From the NCBI GenBank assembly GCA_016713035.1, contig JADJPW010000004.1:434001-498000 (forward strand): 64,000 bases of DNA, read 5' to 3'. Within the stretch, counting starts at the first letter, position 1. The number at the start of each line of letters is the position of its first letter. Positions 1 to 8,997 of this stretch are shown here, piece after piece. The position numbers were made by a program, and so were the translations under genes. This DNA is from Verrucomicrobiaceae bacterium. Its GTDB lineage: Bacteria; Verrucomicrobiota; Verrucomicrobiia; Verrucomicrobiales; Verrucomicrobiaceae. The notes under the pieces were generated by a model. The model worked only from the letters and a program-made list of their open reading frames with translations. It did no database searches and was not told where the DNA came from.

Positions 1-153
1 GGAGAGCTGCTGGCGGATACACGGCTCGTCCGCCTCGCACGCCAACTGGCCGACCGCGTGCTGGAGGAGGACCCAGAGCTCCAGCGCCCAGCTTTAGCCG
101 CCTTCCGCGAGGAAGTCGCGACTCCAGAGAAAGCCCAGGCCATGATGCAGTGA
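1..153 (+). CDS. recG: C-terminal end of a probable ATP-dependent DNA helicase RecG (5' truncated by window)
   Basis: An open frame runs from the first base to a TGA at 151-153 and gives 50 residues. It begins GELLADTRLVRLARQLADRV and continues with an acidic, proline-containing stretch (EEDPEL). This resembles the extreme C-terminus of RecG helicases, where a conserved 'D..L...AR..A..L...DP.L' pattern closes the protein. RecG remodels stalled replication forks and Holliday junctions. Only the tail is visible, so the assignment rests on this short pattern alone; another helicase or exonuclease C-terminus is possible. Confidence 0.45.
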   Translation, partial: GELLADTRLVRLARQLADRVLEEDPELQRPALAAFREEVATPEKAQAMMQ

Positions 154-204
154 GGTGATGAACGGGCACACGCTTGCCTGGATTTCTCACACAATTTCAG
201 GAAC

Positions 205-277
205 GAAGTTCTCAGTTCTCAGTGCTCAGTGGCAATCACCAGGAGGAAATCAACTGAGCACTAAGCACTGAGCACTC
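205..277. repeat. Palindromic CTCAGTGCTCAGTG / CACTGAGCACT repeat
   Basis: Two inverted clusters of the same short motif flank a 20-nt spacer: CTCAGTTCTCAGTGCTCAGTG at about 211-231 and CTGAGCACTAAGCACTGAGC at about 254-273. The same word family occurs inside the PSCyt1 gene at 41755-41780. It looks like an interspersed palindromic repeat and is too irregular for a terminator. Confidence 0.6.
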
Positions 278-339
278 CGACAAGGCGGACACGAAAACAG
301 ACTGAGGTGTTTTTTTACCCGGAGTGTGAGAAATGCAGG

Positions 340-564
340 CTAGGCAGCGTCACGATTCGCACGTTTCGCCGCTGCCGCTTCTTGGCGCTTCTTGCGTCGA
401 TTGGCGAACCATCGTGCGATGAAGAATCCCTTCAAAATGAGCGCGATCATGCCTGCGACGACAAAAAGCCCGATCATGCGCCGTGCTTCCTCTTCGGACG
501 AAAAGGAAATCGCGAGCAGTGGGGTGAGTTTTAAAGCGATCATGCCGTAGAGTAAGCCTGTCAT
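340..564 (-). CDS. Small two-segment membrane protein of unknown function
   Basis: This is a short protein with two hydrophobic segments (around LLYGMIALKLTPLLAI and MIGLFVVAGMIALILKGFF) and a very basic, alanine-rich C-terminal tail (RRKKRQEAAAAKRA). A small inner-membrane protein with a cytosolic basic tail is suggested. The start at 564 overlaps the forward start codon at 563 by only two bases. A longer version starting at 600 would overlap the signal peptide of the divergent PQQ gene. No family is recognised, and it may be a lineage-restricted hypothetical protein. Confidence 0.45.
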   Translation of the reverse strand: MTGLLYGMIALKLTPLLAISFSSEEEARRMIGLFVVAGMIALILKGFFIARWFANRRKKRQEAAAAKRANRDAA

Positions 565-1912
565 GCTCCGCTCTGCCACCTTCGTTTTTTTCGCCGTCAC
601 TCTTCACGCCGCCGACTGGCCCATGTGGAGGCACGACCCCGGCCGCACGGCCGCAACGACGCAAAAAATGCCCGCAGAGCCCCATCTGCTCTGGTCACGC
701 GAGCTGCCACCACTGCGCCCGGCCTTCAAAGAACAGCGCTTGCAGTTCGATCGCAGCTACGAGCCCGTCGTGGCCGGAAAGCGCCTCCTCGTCGGCAGTT
801 CACGCGAGGATTGCATCATCGCCTTCGATACGGATAGCGGCGAAGAGCTCTGGCGAGCACTCGCCGATGGGCCCGTGCGTTTCGCGCCTGTCATCGTCGG
901 CGAAACGGCCATCTTCGGCTCTGACGACGGCATCGTGCGCTGCGTGAAACTCGCCGATGGCAGCACTGTCTGGCAAAAACGGGCCGTTCCCTCGAATCGA
1001 CTGCTTCTCGGCAATCAGCGCCTCATCTCCGTGTGGCCCGTGCGCGGCGGACCGGTGGCCAAAGAGGGCCGCGTTTACTTCGCCGCCGGTGTTTGGCCTC
1101 TCGAAGGCACGTTCGTATTTTGCTGCGATGCCGCCACCGGCACCGAGATCTGGCGAAACGACCGCTGCTCCTACCTCTACGGCACGCATCCACACGCCAC
1201 CGAGGCCATGGGTGGCCTCGCGCCGCAGGGCTATTTGCTGATCGACGGCGAGGATCTCATCGTGCCATGCAGCACGGCGTATCCGGCGCGGTTGGATTTG
1301 AAGACGGGTGCGATCAAAGAATTCGAGCTACCGTCCGCTGGTCGGCTGACAGGTGGCTGGTTCGCTTCGACGCCCGCTGAAAAAGAAGCCGCGAAGCTCC
1401 GCCGCCGCGGCCTTCTCTTTGACGAAGCCATCAGCGCGAAACGCCACGAGGACAAACCGCGAGCCGAAGGCCAGAAAGGCATCCAGCGCACCCTCAACGC
1501 CGCCGACAAAGAAGTCCCCTTTGACACCTTCACCAATGCCCACAGCGTCATCCTCGCCGATGACAAATGCTTCGTCGTCACCACCGACGGCGTCTTGAGC
1601 GCCTACGGCCCCGGTAGCGGCGAAACGAAGCGCTGGAAGCGGGAAATTATCCTTCAAAAAGCAGACGAAGACCTCGCAAAAGCTGCCATCGCTGCGGCAG
1701 GCACTAATCGTGGTTACGCTCTCATGATTGGTCCAAACAAGCCCGGATTGATCGAAGCCATCCTGCTCAATAGCCAATATCATCTCGTCGTTTTGGCCGA
1801 AGACTACGATGCAGGTTTCCGGTTGAGAAAAGCAGGACTTTATGGTGAACGCGTCGTGGTCGTTGGGAGTCATGACCGAGCTGCCTTGCTACTTTGCCAG
1901 CATCATTTTTGA
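563..1912 (+). CDS. PQQ-like beta-propeller exported protein, N-terminal part (gene split by a frameshift)
   Basis: The protein starts MLRSATFVFFAVTLHA, a short signal peptide, followed by ADWPMWRHDPGRTA, the usual opening of verrucomicrobial PQQ-like beta-propeller proteins. Repeated blade motifs follow (IIAFDTDSGEELWRA, VRCVKLADGSTVWQK, FCCDAATGTEIWRN), typical of PQQ_2 / quinoprotein-ADH-like propellers. From about residue 390 it becomes a Rossmann-like segment (YHLVVLAEDYDAGFRLRKAG). Homology leaves this frame near base 1870 and resumes in the next frame, so the listed stop at 1912 is not the natural end. The role is probably periplasmic, perhaps carbohydrate- or redox-linked; substrate unknown. 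Confidence 0.8.
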   Translation: MLRSATFVFFAVTLHAADWPMWRHDPGRTAATTQKMPAEPHLLWSRELPPLRPAFKEQRLQFDRSYEPVVAGKRLLVGSSREDCIIAFDTDSGEELWRALADGPVRFAPVIVGETAIFGSDDGIVRCVKLADGSTVWQKRAVPSNRLLLGNQRLISVWPVRGGPVAKEGRVYFAAGVWPLEGTFVFCCDAATGTEIWRNDRCSYLYGTHPHATEAMGGLAPQGYLLIDGEDLIVPCSTAYPARLDLKTGAIKEFELPSAGRLTGGWFASTPAEKEAAKLRRRGLLFDEAISAKRHEDKPRAEGQKGIQRTLNAADKEVPFDTFTNAHSVILADDKCFVVTTDGVLSAYGPGSGETKRWKREIILQKADEDLAKAAIAAAGTNRGYALMIGPNKPGLIEAILLNSQYHLVVLAEDYDAGFRLRKAGLYGERVVVVGSHDRAALLLCQHHF

Positions 1913-3203
1913 TCTCGAAGGCGAAGGACACGAACCATGGTCCGAGATGCTGCGTCCAAATGGCGGCAAAGTTGTCGGCCCAGGTGCCAAACTCCTCTAC
2001 ACACGCGGCGCACTCACCGGCTCCACGAACTACCTCGCCGACTGGAAGCCGAGTGAAGACACGCGCGTGCAGGCACCGCTCGGCATGCTGTGGTTTGATG
2101 ATGCGCTGAGCAACTTCAAGCGCTCGCCGCAGCCGAAGATCGTCGATGGCGTGATGATTACCGCGGACAAGGACTGGCTTGATGCCACGAACCGCAAAGG
2201 AAAGGTCGATTACAAGCTCCTCGCGCCTGTTTTCAGCGACATCTACACCGGTCGCGTGTTCGATGAATACGAGCAGCCGGAGCTCCGCGCGAAATTTGGC
2301 ACCGTGGACATGCAGAGCATCCAGCAGGCACAGTATCGTCCGCCTGAGCAAAAGAACGATTGGTCGCCCGAGCAGCCCAAAGCGGGCCTGCGGATCAATC
2401 CGCTCACCTTGGAACAAGAAGCGCGTGTGTTTCCGAAAAGCTATGGCTGTGACGGCGGCTTCGACTACGGCGGCATTTTCACCTTCCGCAGCGGCACGGC
2501 GGCGTTTTATGACAAGAAGGTGGAAAGCGGCACTGTGCACATCAGTGGCCCACGCAGCGGCTGCACGAACAGCATCGTGCCTGCGGGAGGCATTTTGAAT
2601 GTGCCTTATTTTTATGAGGGATGCACCTGTAGCTACCCGCTGCCGATGGGCCTCGCGCTTTACTCAATGCCCGAGGACTTCGAGCAATGGGCCACCTGGG
2701 GCGCTGTGCCGAAGGCCGCGCTGAATGGCAAAATCCAACGCATCGGCATCAATTTCGGTGCTCCAGGAGACCGCAAGACGCGGGATGGCACGCTGTGGCT
2801 CGATTACCCGAGTGTGGGTGGCCCCTCGCCCGAAATCGAACTCAAGACGGAGCCTGAGAAGCCTGAGTACTTCTACCAGCACTCTCTGTGGATGAAAAAA
2901 GGCGAAGGCTGGCCCTGGGTGGCCGCTAGCGGTGTGCATGGGCTACGCCGAGTGACACTGAGCGGCCTCAAAAATGGCCGTTGCACGCTGAAGCTGACTT
3001 TTTCAGCGCCAGATTCAAAAAAGCGCCGTTTCGATGTCTCGGTGCAGGGCAAAATGGCTGCGCAAAACATCCAACCGGCTGAACTCACCGCTCAGATCAA
3101 AACCATCCCGGATGTCGAAATCACGGATGGCACACTCACCGTGGCTCTGACGGCTCAGGAGGGGGAAACGCTGCTCTGCGGGCTCGAAGTGCTGCGGGAG
3201 TGA
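1872..3203 (+). CDS. PQQ-like beta-propeller exported protein, C-terminal part (continuation after frameshift)
   Basis: This frame continues the preceding gene. Skipping one base near 1871 joins VVVVGS to MTELPCYFASIIFDLEGEG, restoring the expected 'PPYFASLI' strand of the Rossmann-like insert. It then has further propeller blades (GGKVVGPGAKLLYTRGAL, FPKSYGCDGGFDYGG, ISGPRSGCTNSIVPAGG) and a C-terminal carbohydrate-binding-like beta region (RVTLSGLKNGRCTLKLTF). The intact product would be about 880 residues. An ATG at 1872 could start an independent polypeptide, but without a signal peptide or complete propeller it is unlikely to function alone. Confidence 0.75.
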   Translation: MTELPCYFASIIFDLEGEGHEPWSEMLRPNGGKVVGPGAKLLYTRGALTGSTNYLADWKPSEDTRVQAPLGMLWFDDALSNFKRSPQPKIVDGVMITADKDWLDATNRKGKVDYKLLAPVFSDIYTGRVFDEYEQPELRAKFGTVDMQSIQQAQYRPPEQKNDWSPEQPKAGLRINPLTLEQEARVFPKSYGCDGGFDYGGIFTFRSGTAAFYDKKVESGTVHISGPRSGCTNSIVPAGGILNVPYFYEGCTCSYPLPMGLALYSMPEDFEQWATWGAVPKAALNGKIQRIGINFGAPGDRKTRDGTLWLDYPSVGGPSPEIELKTEPEKPEYFYQHSLWMKKGEGWPWVAASGVHGLRRVTLSGLKNGRCTLKLTFSAPDSKKRRFDVSVQGKMAAQNIQPAELTAQIKTIPDVEITDGTLTVALTAQEGETLLCGLEVLRE

Positions 3204-3209
3204 TGGAGA

Positions 3210-3896
3210 TCAGCCCTTCTTCCACTCTTCACCCTCTTCGTCGTCATCATCGAGATGGCCGTAGCCGTCATCGTAGGTGTCGTTGTTCGGAGAGATGCCA
3301 GATTGATCCGCGATAGCGTCGATGATTTCGTCGGAGAAGGCCGCGAGCTCTTCGTCCTCCACCTCATCGGCCACGTCTTCATCCTCCACGCCGTCCTCAT
3401 CGGAGACCATTTCCTCCACGCCAGGGGGCACGATGGCCTCGGCGGTGGATTTGAGCCCCTCTGCCTCGATGCGGGCGAGAGTTTCGCTCACGTCATCGAC
3501 AGCACTCCAAACCTCCGCCGCGACGTAGATGGGCGCATTTTGATGCACCGCTAGGGCGATGCTATCACTGGGGCGTGCGTCGATCTCCACGACTTTGCGG
3601 ATGTGGAGCTCGTTCTCTGCGGAGAGGATGAGCCGGGCGTGGAAGACGCTGCCTTCGACGTGATTGATGATGACGCGCTCCACTTTGCCACCGAAGGCCA
3701 GCAGAATGTGTGCGATGAGGTCATGGGTAAGTGGGCGCTCCTTTGCCACGCCGCGCATGAACATGGAAATGGCTGCGCCGACTCCCTCGTCCACGTAGAT
3801 GACGAATGTTTTGTCCGAGTTGCCGAGGAAGACGGCAAAGCTGCCCTCCAGTGGCAAGACGGCACGCACCTGCACGGCGATGACTTCCTGATTCAT
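3210..3896 (-). CDS. Bifunctional nuclease family protein (BFN/DUF151)
   Basis: About the first 135 residues match the DUF151/bifunctional nuclease fold: IAVQVRAVLPLEGSFAVFLG, FVIYVDEGVGAAI, then EIDARPSDSIALAVHQNAPIYV, the most conserved signature of the family. The C-terminal third is an acidic tail rich in D and E ending in EEGEEWKKG, longer than usual. I placed the start at MNQEVIAVQV (base 3896), because the upstream in-frame extension does not resemble the family. Members are reported to have nuclease activity; the role in this lineage is unknown. Confidence 0.85.
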   Translation of the reverse strand: MNQEVIAVQVRAVLPLEGSFAVFLGNSDKTFVIYVDEGVGAAISMFMRGVAKERPLTHDLIAHILLAFGGKVERVIINHVEGSVFHARLILSAENELHIRKVVEIDARPSDSIALAVHQNAPIYVAAEVWSAVDDVSETLARIEAEGLKSTAEAIVPPGVEEMVSDEDGVEDEDVADEVEDEELAAFSDEIIDAIADQSGISPNNDTYDDGYGHLDDDDEEGEEWKKG

Positions 3897-3951
3897 GAGT
3901 GAGATTAAAGAACGGAGCGACGTGATGGCAAGACGGGGCTGTTGTTTTTCC

Positions 3952-4494
3952 TCAATGCCCTGCCTGCATGCCCAGCTCGCGGTAGCGGCGGGAAACCTCG
4001 ACATACTTCGCCGCGAGGGCCGCATTGGCACGCTGCTCCTCCAGGCTGAGGGTGCGGGCGATGCGTCCAGGCGTGCCGACGACGAGTGAGCCCTCTGGGA
4101 TGATGCTGCCCTTTGTCACCACGGCACCTGCGGCGATGACGCAGCGCGGACCGATGACGGCACCGTCCAAAATGATCGCGCCCATGCCCACGAGCACCTC
4201 ATCACCCACCTCACAGGCATGCACCACGGCCCGGTGCCCCACCGTCACGTCTGCACCGAGGATGCAGGCACAATCGTCACTCACATGCAGCACGGAGCCG
4301 TCTTGTACATTCGTACGCGGCCCGAGGACGATGCGGTTGATGTCGCCACGCAACACGGAGCCGTACCACACACTGGCGTGCTCCGCGATGTCCACTGCGC
4401 CGACCACGACCGCCCCCGGAGCGATGAAAACACTCTCATGCACGGAGGGTGTTGAGCTAGGAAGCAAGAAGTTTTTCAGTTTCGTGGTGCTCAT
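3952..4494 (-). CDS. Gamma-type carbonic anhydrase / hexapeptide-repeat protein
   Basis: The 180-residue protein is built of left-handed beta-helix hexapeptide repeats: VFIAPGAVVVGAVDIAEHAS, VWYGSVLRGD, RTNVQDGSVLHV, VGHRAVVHACEVGDEVLVGMG. The 'VWYGSVLRGD...IGxxTNVQDGSVLH' string and the later GHxxxxH histidines, which bind the metal in gamma-carbonic anhydrases, are in order. This places it with the YrdA/PaaY/CaiE gamma-CA-like group. It is likely a cytosolic trimer. Whether it hydrates CO2 or acts as an acyl-transferase-like thioesterase cannot be told from sequence. Confidence 0.85.
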   Translation of the reverse strand: MSTTKLKNFLLPSSTPSVHESVFIAPGAVVVGAVDIAEHASVWYGSVLRGDINRIVLGPRTNVQDGSVLHVSDDCACILGADVTVGHRAVVHACEVGDEVLVGMGAIILDGAVIGPRCVIAAGAVVTKGSIIPEGSLVVGTPGRIARTLSLEEQRANAALAAKYVEVSRRYRELGMQAGH

Positions 4495-4533
4495 CTTTTC
4501 GGCCTGGGATCAAGGGTTGCGGTATTTTTGGGT

Positions 4534-4563
4534 TTGACGGAATCATGCGATTCGCCTCATAGA
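4534..4563 (+). promoter_or_regulatory. Putative sigma70-type promoter of the HU gene
   Basis: TTGACG (4534-4539) is followed after 18 nt by CATAGA (4558-4563). The HU start codon lies about 58 nt downstream, so this promoter would give a real 5' leader, unlike several others in the window. Confidence 0.45.
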
Positions 4564-4621
4564 GCGCGTGCCCGATTTTTCCTTACGGGTCAAGCAATCA
4601 ACAACACCAACAACACCTCCC

Positions 4622-4894
4622 ATGAATAAAGCGCAATTGATCGAACAAGTTCAGAAAGCCCTCGGCGGCGAAACTTCCAAGCGTGCCGCTGGCGACGCTC
4701 TCGAAGCAGTGCTCTCCTCCATCGCCAAAGCAGTGAAGAAAGGCCCCGTGCAGCTCATCGGCTTCGGCACCTTCAAGCCTGTGACCCGCAAGGCCCGCAC
4801 TGGCCGCAACCCAAAGACTGGCGCTGCCATGAAGATCAAGGCCTCCAAGAGCGTCCGCTTCGTGACCTCCACCGCTCTCAAGAAATCTCTGTAA
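4622..4894 (+). CDS. HU-family DNA-binding protein
   Basis: The 90-residue product MNKAQLIEQVQKALGG... has the complete HU/IHF fold. An N-terminal helical dimerisation part is followed by GPVQLIGFGTFKPVTRKART and GRNPKTGAAMKIKASKSVRF, where the GRNP segment is the beta-arm that intercalates into the DNA minor groove. It compacts the nucleoid and bends DNA. The frame can be extended upstream to 4568, but the extension carries no HU homology. A well-formed intrinsic terminator follows directly. No strong Shine-Dalgarno precedes the start. Confidence 0.95.
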   Translation: MNKAQLIEQVQKALGGETSKRAAGDALEAVLSSIAKAVKKGPVQLIGFGTFKPVTRKARTGRNPKTGAAMKIKASKSVRFVTSTALKKSL

Positions 4895-4912
4895 TCTGAC
4901 CCAGAGCACCCA

Positions 4913-4948
4913 AAGCCGCAGCCCACAAAGTGGTCTGCGGCTTTTTTT
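4913..4948 (+). terminator. Rho-independent terminator of the HU gene
   Basis: AAGCCGCAG (4913-4921) pairs with CTGCGGCTT (4935-4943), giving a 9-bp GC-rich stem with a 13-nt loop. The stem runs directly into a seven-T tract. Confidence 0.85.
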
Positions 4949-4979
4949 GTGCCCGCATCCCAGAGCCAAGCCAATAAGA

Positions 4980-5010
4980 AGCCCGTCAGGCCATGCAGAC
5001 CGGACGGGCT
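4980..5010 (-). terminator. Possible terminator hairpin downstream of the aquaporin gene
   Basis: AGCCCGTC (4980-4987) pairs with GACGGGCT (5003-5010). Read on the minus strand, after the aquaporin stop at 5045, the stem is followed by a T-containing stretch (TTCTTATT). The U-tract is imperfect. Confidence 0.4.
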
Positions 5011-5044
5011 CGAAGGAGTTCGATTTTGGGAGAGTCTCTACGGA

Positions 5045-5659
5045 TTAATCATCTGCTTTGATCGCCTTGAAGACGATGGCGGCGACTGCACCACCCAGGA
5101 TGCAGAAGACCCAGTAGGCCCAGAGCTGGCCACCATTGAGCAGGCCCATGGCCACAGCGCCAGTAGCGACGGCAGGATTGAAGGCTGCGCCGGAGACGCC
5201 ACCCACTGCCACTGCGCCGCTGGTCACGGTAAGGCCGATGGCCGCGCCGTAGAAGCTGTTGTTGTTGTTCGCTTTGGTGGTGGCGACGTTGAGCACCACC
5301 CAGGCCAGGGCGAAGGTGCCGATCGCTTCAGCGAGCATCAAATTGTCGATAGGGAAGGGTTTGGGATCTGTGCCGGCACCGACGAGGGTTTTAGCGACCA
5401 TGGCAGCGACGACGCCGGCCACGGTCTGGCAGAAGATGTAAATGATGGCATCGGTGAGGCCGATTTTGCCACGAAGGAGCACCGCGACGGTCACAGCGGG
5501 ATTGTAATGTGCGCCAGAGAGATGCCCACCTGCATAGACCATGACGGCCAGTGCGAGACCGATGGAGATGGCCGCCAGCGGCTGATTGGTGCTGACCGTG
5601 CAACACACGGTATAGACGAGGAAGAAGGTGCCGATGATTTCAGAGATGTACTTTTTCAT
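5045..5659 (-). CDS. Aquaporin / MIP-family channel
   Basis: The 204-residue membrane protein has six hydrophobic helices and two NPA boxes, HYNPAVTV (NPA at residues 53-55) and AFNPAVAT in the second half. These are the pore-lining hallmark of major intrinsic proteins. The start MKKYISEIIGTFFLVYTVCC at 5659 fits the usual N-terminus (EIIGTFxLV), and the 13 upstream in-frame residues look non-coding. It moves water and possibly small neutral solutes across the inner membrane. Whether it is AqpZ-like or glycerol-conducting was not determined. Confidence 0.9.
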   Translation of the reverse strand: MKKYISEIIGTFFLVYTVCCTVSTNQPLAAISIGLALAVMVYAGGHLSGAHYNPAVTVAVLLRGKIGLTDAIIYIFCQTVAGVVAAMVAKTLVGAGTDPKPFPIDNLMLAEAIGTFALAWVVLNVATTKANNNNSFYGAAIGLTVTSGAVAVGGVSGAAFNPAVATGAVAMGLLNGGQLWAYWVFCILGGAVAAIVFKAIKADD

Positions 5660-5708
5660 AAGGGGCTGCATTCCAGCAGAAAAAAGCCACCTTGGCAAGG
5701 CCTAAAGT

Positions 5709-8700
5709 CTATAAATCACGCTTCACCTGCATCCATTTCACGGCCTCCATGCCGCTTGCGAGTTCCTTCACTCGGACCTCCCAGGTGCCGGAATCATCAT
5801 TCGGTGCCAGATCGAGCGACAAGTCCACCACACCGTTTACTGCGGCATAATACCCGCTTCCTTCGGTCAAAACGCCGTTCGCGTCGCGAATGGCGATTTT
5901 GACGGGAATCACCGCCCTCAGCGGCGCATCACCCGTGGAGGTGATTTGCAGCTTCATGGCCGCTTTTTGGCCTGCGGTGGCATTTTCCGGTAAATCGAGC
6001 TTCAGGCCCAAAAGTGGCTTTGGCAGCACGACGAAGATTTTCCCGTCACCAGGCCCCAAATCGACCTTCCAGCCCATGCTGCTGCCGTCATCGCCGCGCT
6101 TCGGCACGATGAACTGGGTGCCGGTGAGCTCATACACATTGGCCGATTCTGCTTTCAGGCTCACCATGCCACTCGCGGGCAAGCCATTCTCCATCACGAG
6201 GCCATGCTGGCCGACGTAACTGCCGTATTCACGCTTGTCGTTCACCACAAAGACATACGTCGCGTCCCCAAAGCGGCGCATGCGAGTGATGATCTCTGGA
6301 TTGTCGCAGGAGACTTTCTGTGGCCGCGCCTTGAACGACTTTGCCAGCACCAGCACCTTCGCTTTGTCCTCGGCGGCTTTCTTCTCGCGTTTGAAGCTCT
6401 GGATCAGCACATCGGCCTTCAAAGCCGGGCACAGAAACTCATCTGCTACGATTTTCCCGCCTTTCTTCTGCCAGTCTGCGATACGGGCGACGACGGATTT
6501 CGTCAGCACATCACAAAATGGCATGACGAGCACCTTGCGGCCACTGAGGCCATTTTTGAGCAGTGTTTCCTCAAAGATAATGTCCGTCTGCACATGCGCA
6601 TGCTGGAGCGCCAGCCATACATCTGCCTCCCAGCCTGTGTTCGAGCCATAGCCGCCGCGCCGGGCGAACATCTGCGAGGTGAAACTCTCCAGAAACGCCA
6701 CCTCGCTCCGCTCATCGGGAATCGACATCAGCGTCGGGCCTAGTGGCTCGATCACGTCTTTGATGAGCTGTTTCAGAACCGGTGCCGTGTTTGGATTCGT
6801 GAAACGATAAGCCCCAGGGCTATCCGTCTGCACCAACGATTGCCAGCCGTGATACATGATGCCCTCGATAGGCCGTGCGATCTTGGTCCAAAGGGCTTCC
6901 TTGAGATGCAGTGGCGCGATGGTGATGTAGGCAGCCTCTGGATCGTGATCTTCCCACGCGACGAGCTCCCCCGCCGCCTTCTGGCTGATGGGTGCCGTCT
7001 GTGAGCGATACCAGATGAGCTGCGTCATCTTCATCACACGCTGGTTTTTGCCACTCGCAGCACTCATGGCGAAAAGCTGATCGGCGCACATGCCGATCTT
7101 TTGCGGATCTGGATAGGTGTAGGTCCAGTGAGACAGTACATCCACGCCGCCACCCGCACCACTGATGCTCGGCTGCCGCACCGCAGGATCAAAGAATGTC
7201 CAGAGACGACTATTCATCTTCACGCCTTTGTGCAGTGCGGTGTGGAGACCGTTCCAGCCATCTCCCACGGTCCAGAACCAACGCAGATATTTTAATATTG
7301 GGTGATCGTCCGCTATGACTCGGTCTGCGGGGAAGTCCTTCAGCTTTGTCCAATCCACGCCCCCCTTCGACATCACCTCAGTAGGAATGTCCGCGCTGGC
7401 GAATTTTTTGTAGGCTTCCACATCGGTGGGATTGAAGCTGACTTGATTGGAGTCACGCACCTCCGTGTCGATCAGTGCCGTGGTGAAGGCTGGATGATCA
7501 CCATAGGCCCGCGCCACGCTCTGCCCCACCGTCTGGAAAAAGGGCGCAAACTCGGGCATCGAAGCGGCGATGTCCTGCCGCGTGTAGGGCTTCCCTGCCC
7601 TGTCCACACGGAGAATTTTCACATCACTCTCCAAAGCGTGAGCGGGTGAGAGGCTGGCGATGACTCCGAGGTCGTTTTCCAGCGCGGTATCGAGCATGAC
7701 ACGGTTCTTCGCGATCACTTCTGGCTTCGCTGGTGGCACGAGTTTCTTCTGCTGCCAGATTTCACCATAATCGGCACCGAGACCGATGAAGTGGGTAAAA
7801 CCGATGTCCTTCATCCGTGCGATCTCATCCCCGCCGCCACCCCACATGATGACTGGCATGCGTATGGGCATGCGTGGCACGATTTTCAGCACCGTGCTCT
7901 GCTCTGTCGAGTAGTCGCCACTCGCAAAGTGTGCTCGTAGCTCATAGGTGGTCGCTTTGAGCGCGGTATTGAGCGAGTAATTCGCGGTGAAGCTCTTTCC
8001 TGCGGCCAGATCCGGCAGCAGGAATTCCTCTGTCTTGCCAGCGAGGCTGGCTTTGAGCGTGGCGGACTTCAAAACGTCGCGTTTGAGGTTGGTGACGGTA
8101 ATGGCGATGGGTTTGGCCGTCTCCATGCGCCGCCAGACACTCCGCGAAGCAGCGATTTGCAGTGCGACACGCTCGAAACTCAGCACTCCATCACAAACAC
8201 GCACTTCGTCGATCAAACCGGGAAAACCGCCGTAATTGCTCCCCAGCCGGTCACCGATGCTGAGCTCCTTTTTGCCCGGAACGACGGCTCCGACGCCCTG
8301 CAGCCGTGAACCACCTGCAAAGGCTCCATTTCGATAAAATCGCCCTTCGCCCGCGCCATCATAAGTGAAGGCCACATGCTGCCACGCGTCCGTTTTCAGC
8401 TCAAAAGGCAGCGAATAGATCGTCCGCGACTCCGCACCGAAGCCCAGCGTCACCCACATGCGTCGCAGTCCGCCTTTGTCCGCCTCGCCGATCTGCCACT
8501 GGTAGTCGGTTTGATCGACATACTTCTTATCGAGCAAAAAACAGCGCAGCTCTGGTTTAAATGCCATCTTCGGCTTGATCCACATCTCCAATGTGAACGC
8601 CCCTTTTACAGGCAGAACGCTCACCAGCGCCGCATGCCGCACATCCTCCACTGGAAACCCCGGAAACGACTCCAAAGCACTGCCAAAGCGGCCCTTCGCA

Positions 8701-8873
8701 CTCAAAACCGCGCCATGGAGCTTCAGCGCATCCGTCTTCTCAAACGACCAATGCCCCAGCACATGCTTCCCACTCACGTCCTCGCCGCTGTAGCCCGTTT
8801 CCCAGGTTTCCTGCAGGGCGAGGGCTGACCACGGAAAGCACAGAATACACAAAAGGAGGTAGCGGAAGGACAT
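5709..8873 (-). CDS. Large secreted LamG-domain protein with a glycosidase-like central region
   Basis: The 1054-residue protein opens with a signal peptide (MSFRYLLLCILCFPWSALA). Residues of roughly 35-260 form a LamG/concanavalin-A-like jelly roll (HWSFEKTDALKLHG, FTLEMWIKPKM, WQHVAFTYDGAGEGRFYRNG, GLIDEVRVCDGVLS). The middle resembles a TIM-barrel glycoside hydrolase with a Trp/Asp-rich active-site region (ITIAPLHLKEALWTKIARPI, GIMYHGWQS), followed by a GATase-like Rossmann segment (GRKVLVMPFCDVLTKS) and beta-sandwich C-terminal parts. The arrangement recalls GH42-like beta-galactosidases. It is likely exported for polysaccharide breakdown; the substrate is not inferable. Confidence 0.75.
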   Translation of the reverse strand: MSFRYLLLCILCFPWSALALQETWETGYSGEDVSGKHVLGHWSFEKTDALKLHGAVLSAKGRFGSALESFPGFPVEDVRHAALVSVLPVKGAFTLEMWIKPKMAFKPELRCFLLDKKYVDQTDYQWQIGEADKGGLRRMWVTLGFGAESRTIYSLPFELKTDAWQHVAFTYDGAGEGRFYRNGAFAGGSRLQGVGAVVPGKKELSIGDRLGSNYGGFPGLIDEVRVCDGVLSFERVALQIAASRSVWRRMETAKPIAITVTNLKRDVLKSATLKASLAGKTEEFLLPDLAAGKSFTANYSLNTALKATTYELRAHFASGDYSTEQSTVLKIVPRMPIRMPVIMWGGGGDEIARMKDIGFTHFIGLGADYGEIWQQKKLVPPAKPEVIAKNRVMLDTALENDLGVIASLSPAHALESDVKILRVDRAGKPYTRQDIAASMPEFAPFFQTVGQSVARAYGDHPAFTTALIDTEVRDSNQVSFNPTDVEAYKKFASADIPTEVMSKGGVDWTKLKDFPADRVIADDHPILKYLRWFWTVGDGWNGLHTALHKGVKMNSRLWTFFDPAVRQPSISGAGGGVDVLSHWTYTYPDPQKIGMCADQLFAMSAASGKNQRVMKMTQLIWYRSQTAPISQKAAGELVAWEDHDPEAAYITIAPLHLKEALWTKIARPIEGIMYHGWQSLVQTDSPGAYRFTNPNTAPVLKQLIKDVIEPLGPTLMSIPDERSEVAFLESFTSQMFARRGGYGSNTGWEADVWLALQHAHVQTDIIFEETLLKNGLSGRKVLVMPFCDVLTKSVVARIADWQKKGGKIVADEFLCPALKADVLIQSFKREKKAAEDKAKVLVLAKSFKARPQKVSCDNPEIITRMRRFGDATYVFVVNDKREYGSYVGQHGLVMENGLPASGMVSLKAESANVYELTGTQFIVPKRGDDGSSMGWKVDLGPGDGKIFVVLPKPLLGLKLDLPENATAGQKAAMKLQITSTGDAPLRAVIPVKIAIRDANGVLTEGSGYYAAVNGVVDLSLDLAPNDDSGTWEVRVKELASGMEAVKWMQVKRDL

Positions 8874-8997
8874 GGATGAAGAAAAGCAGTCTGGAGCACC
8901 CGGTCTTTCATCGAAGCCGTGGAGCTTTTTTGCCCATTCATAAAAAGCAGGTCAAATCCATGACCCAGATCGTCTTGGCCGGATGCTGAGCTGCCGA

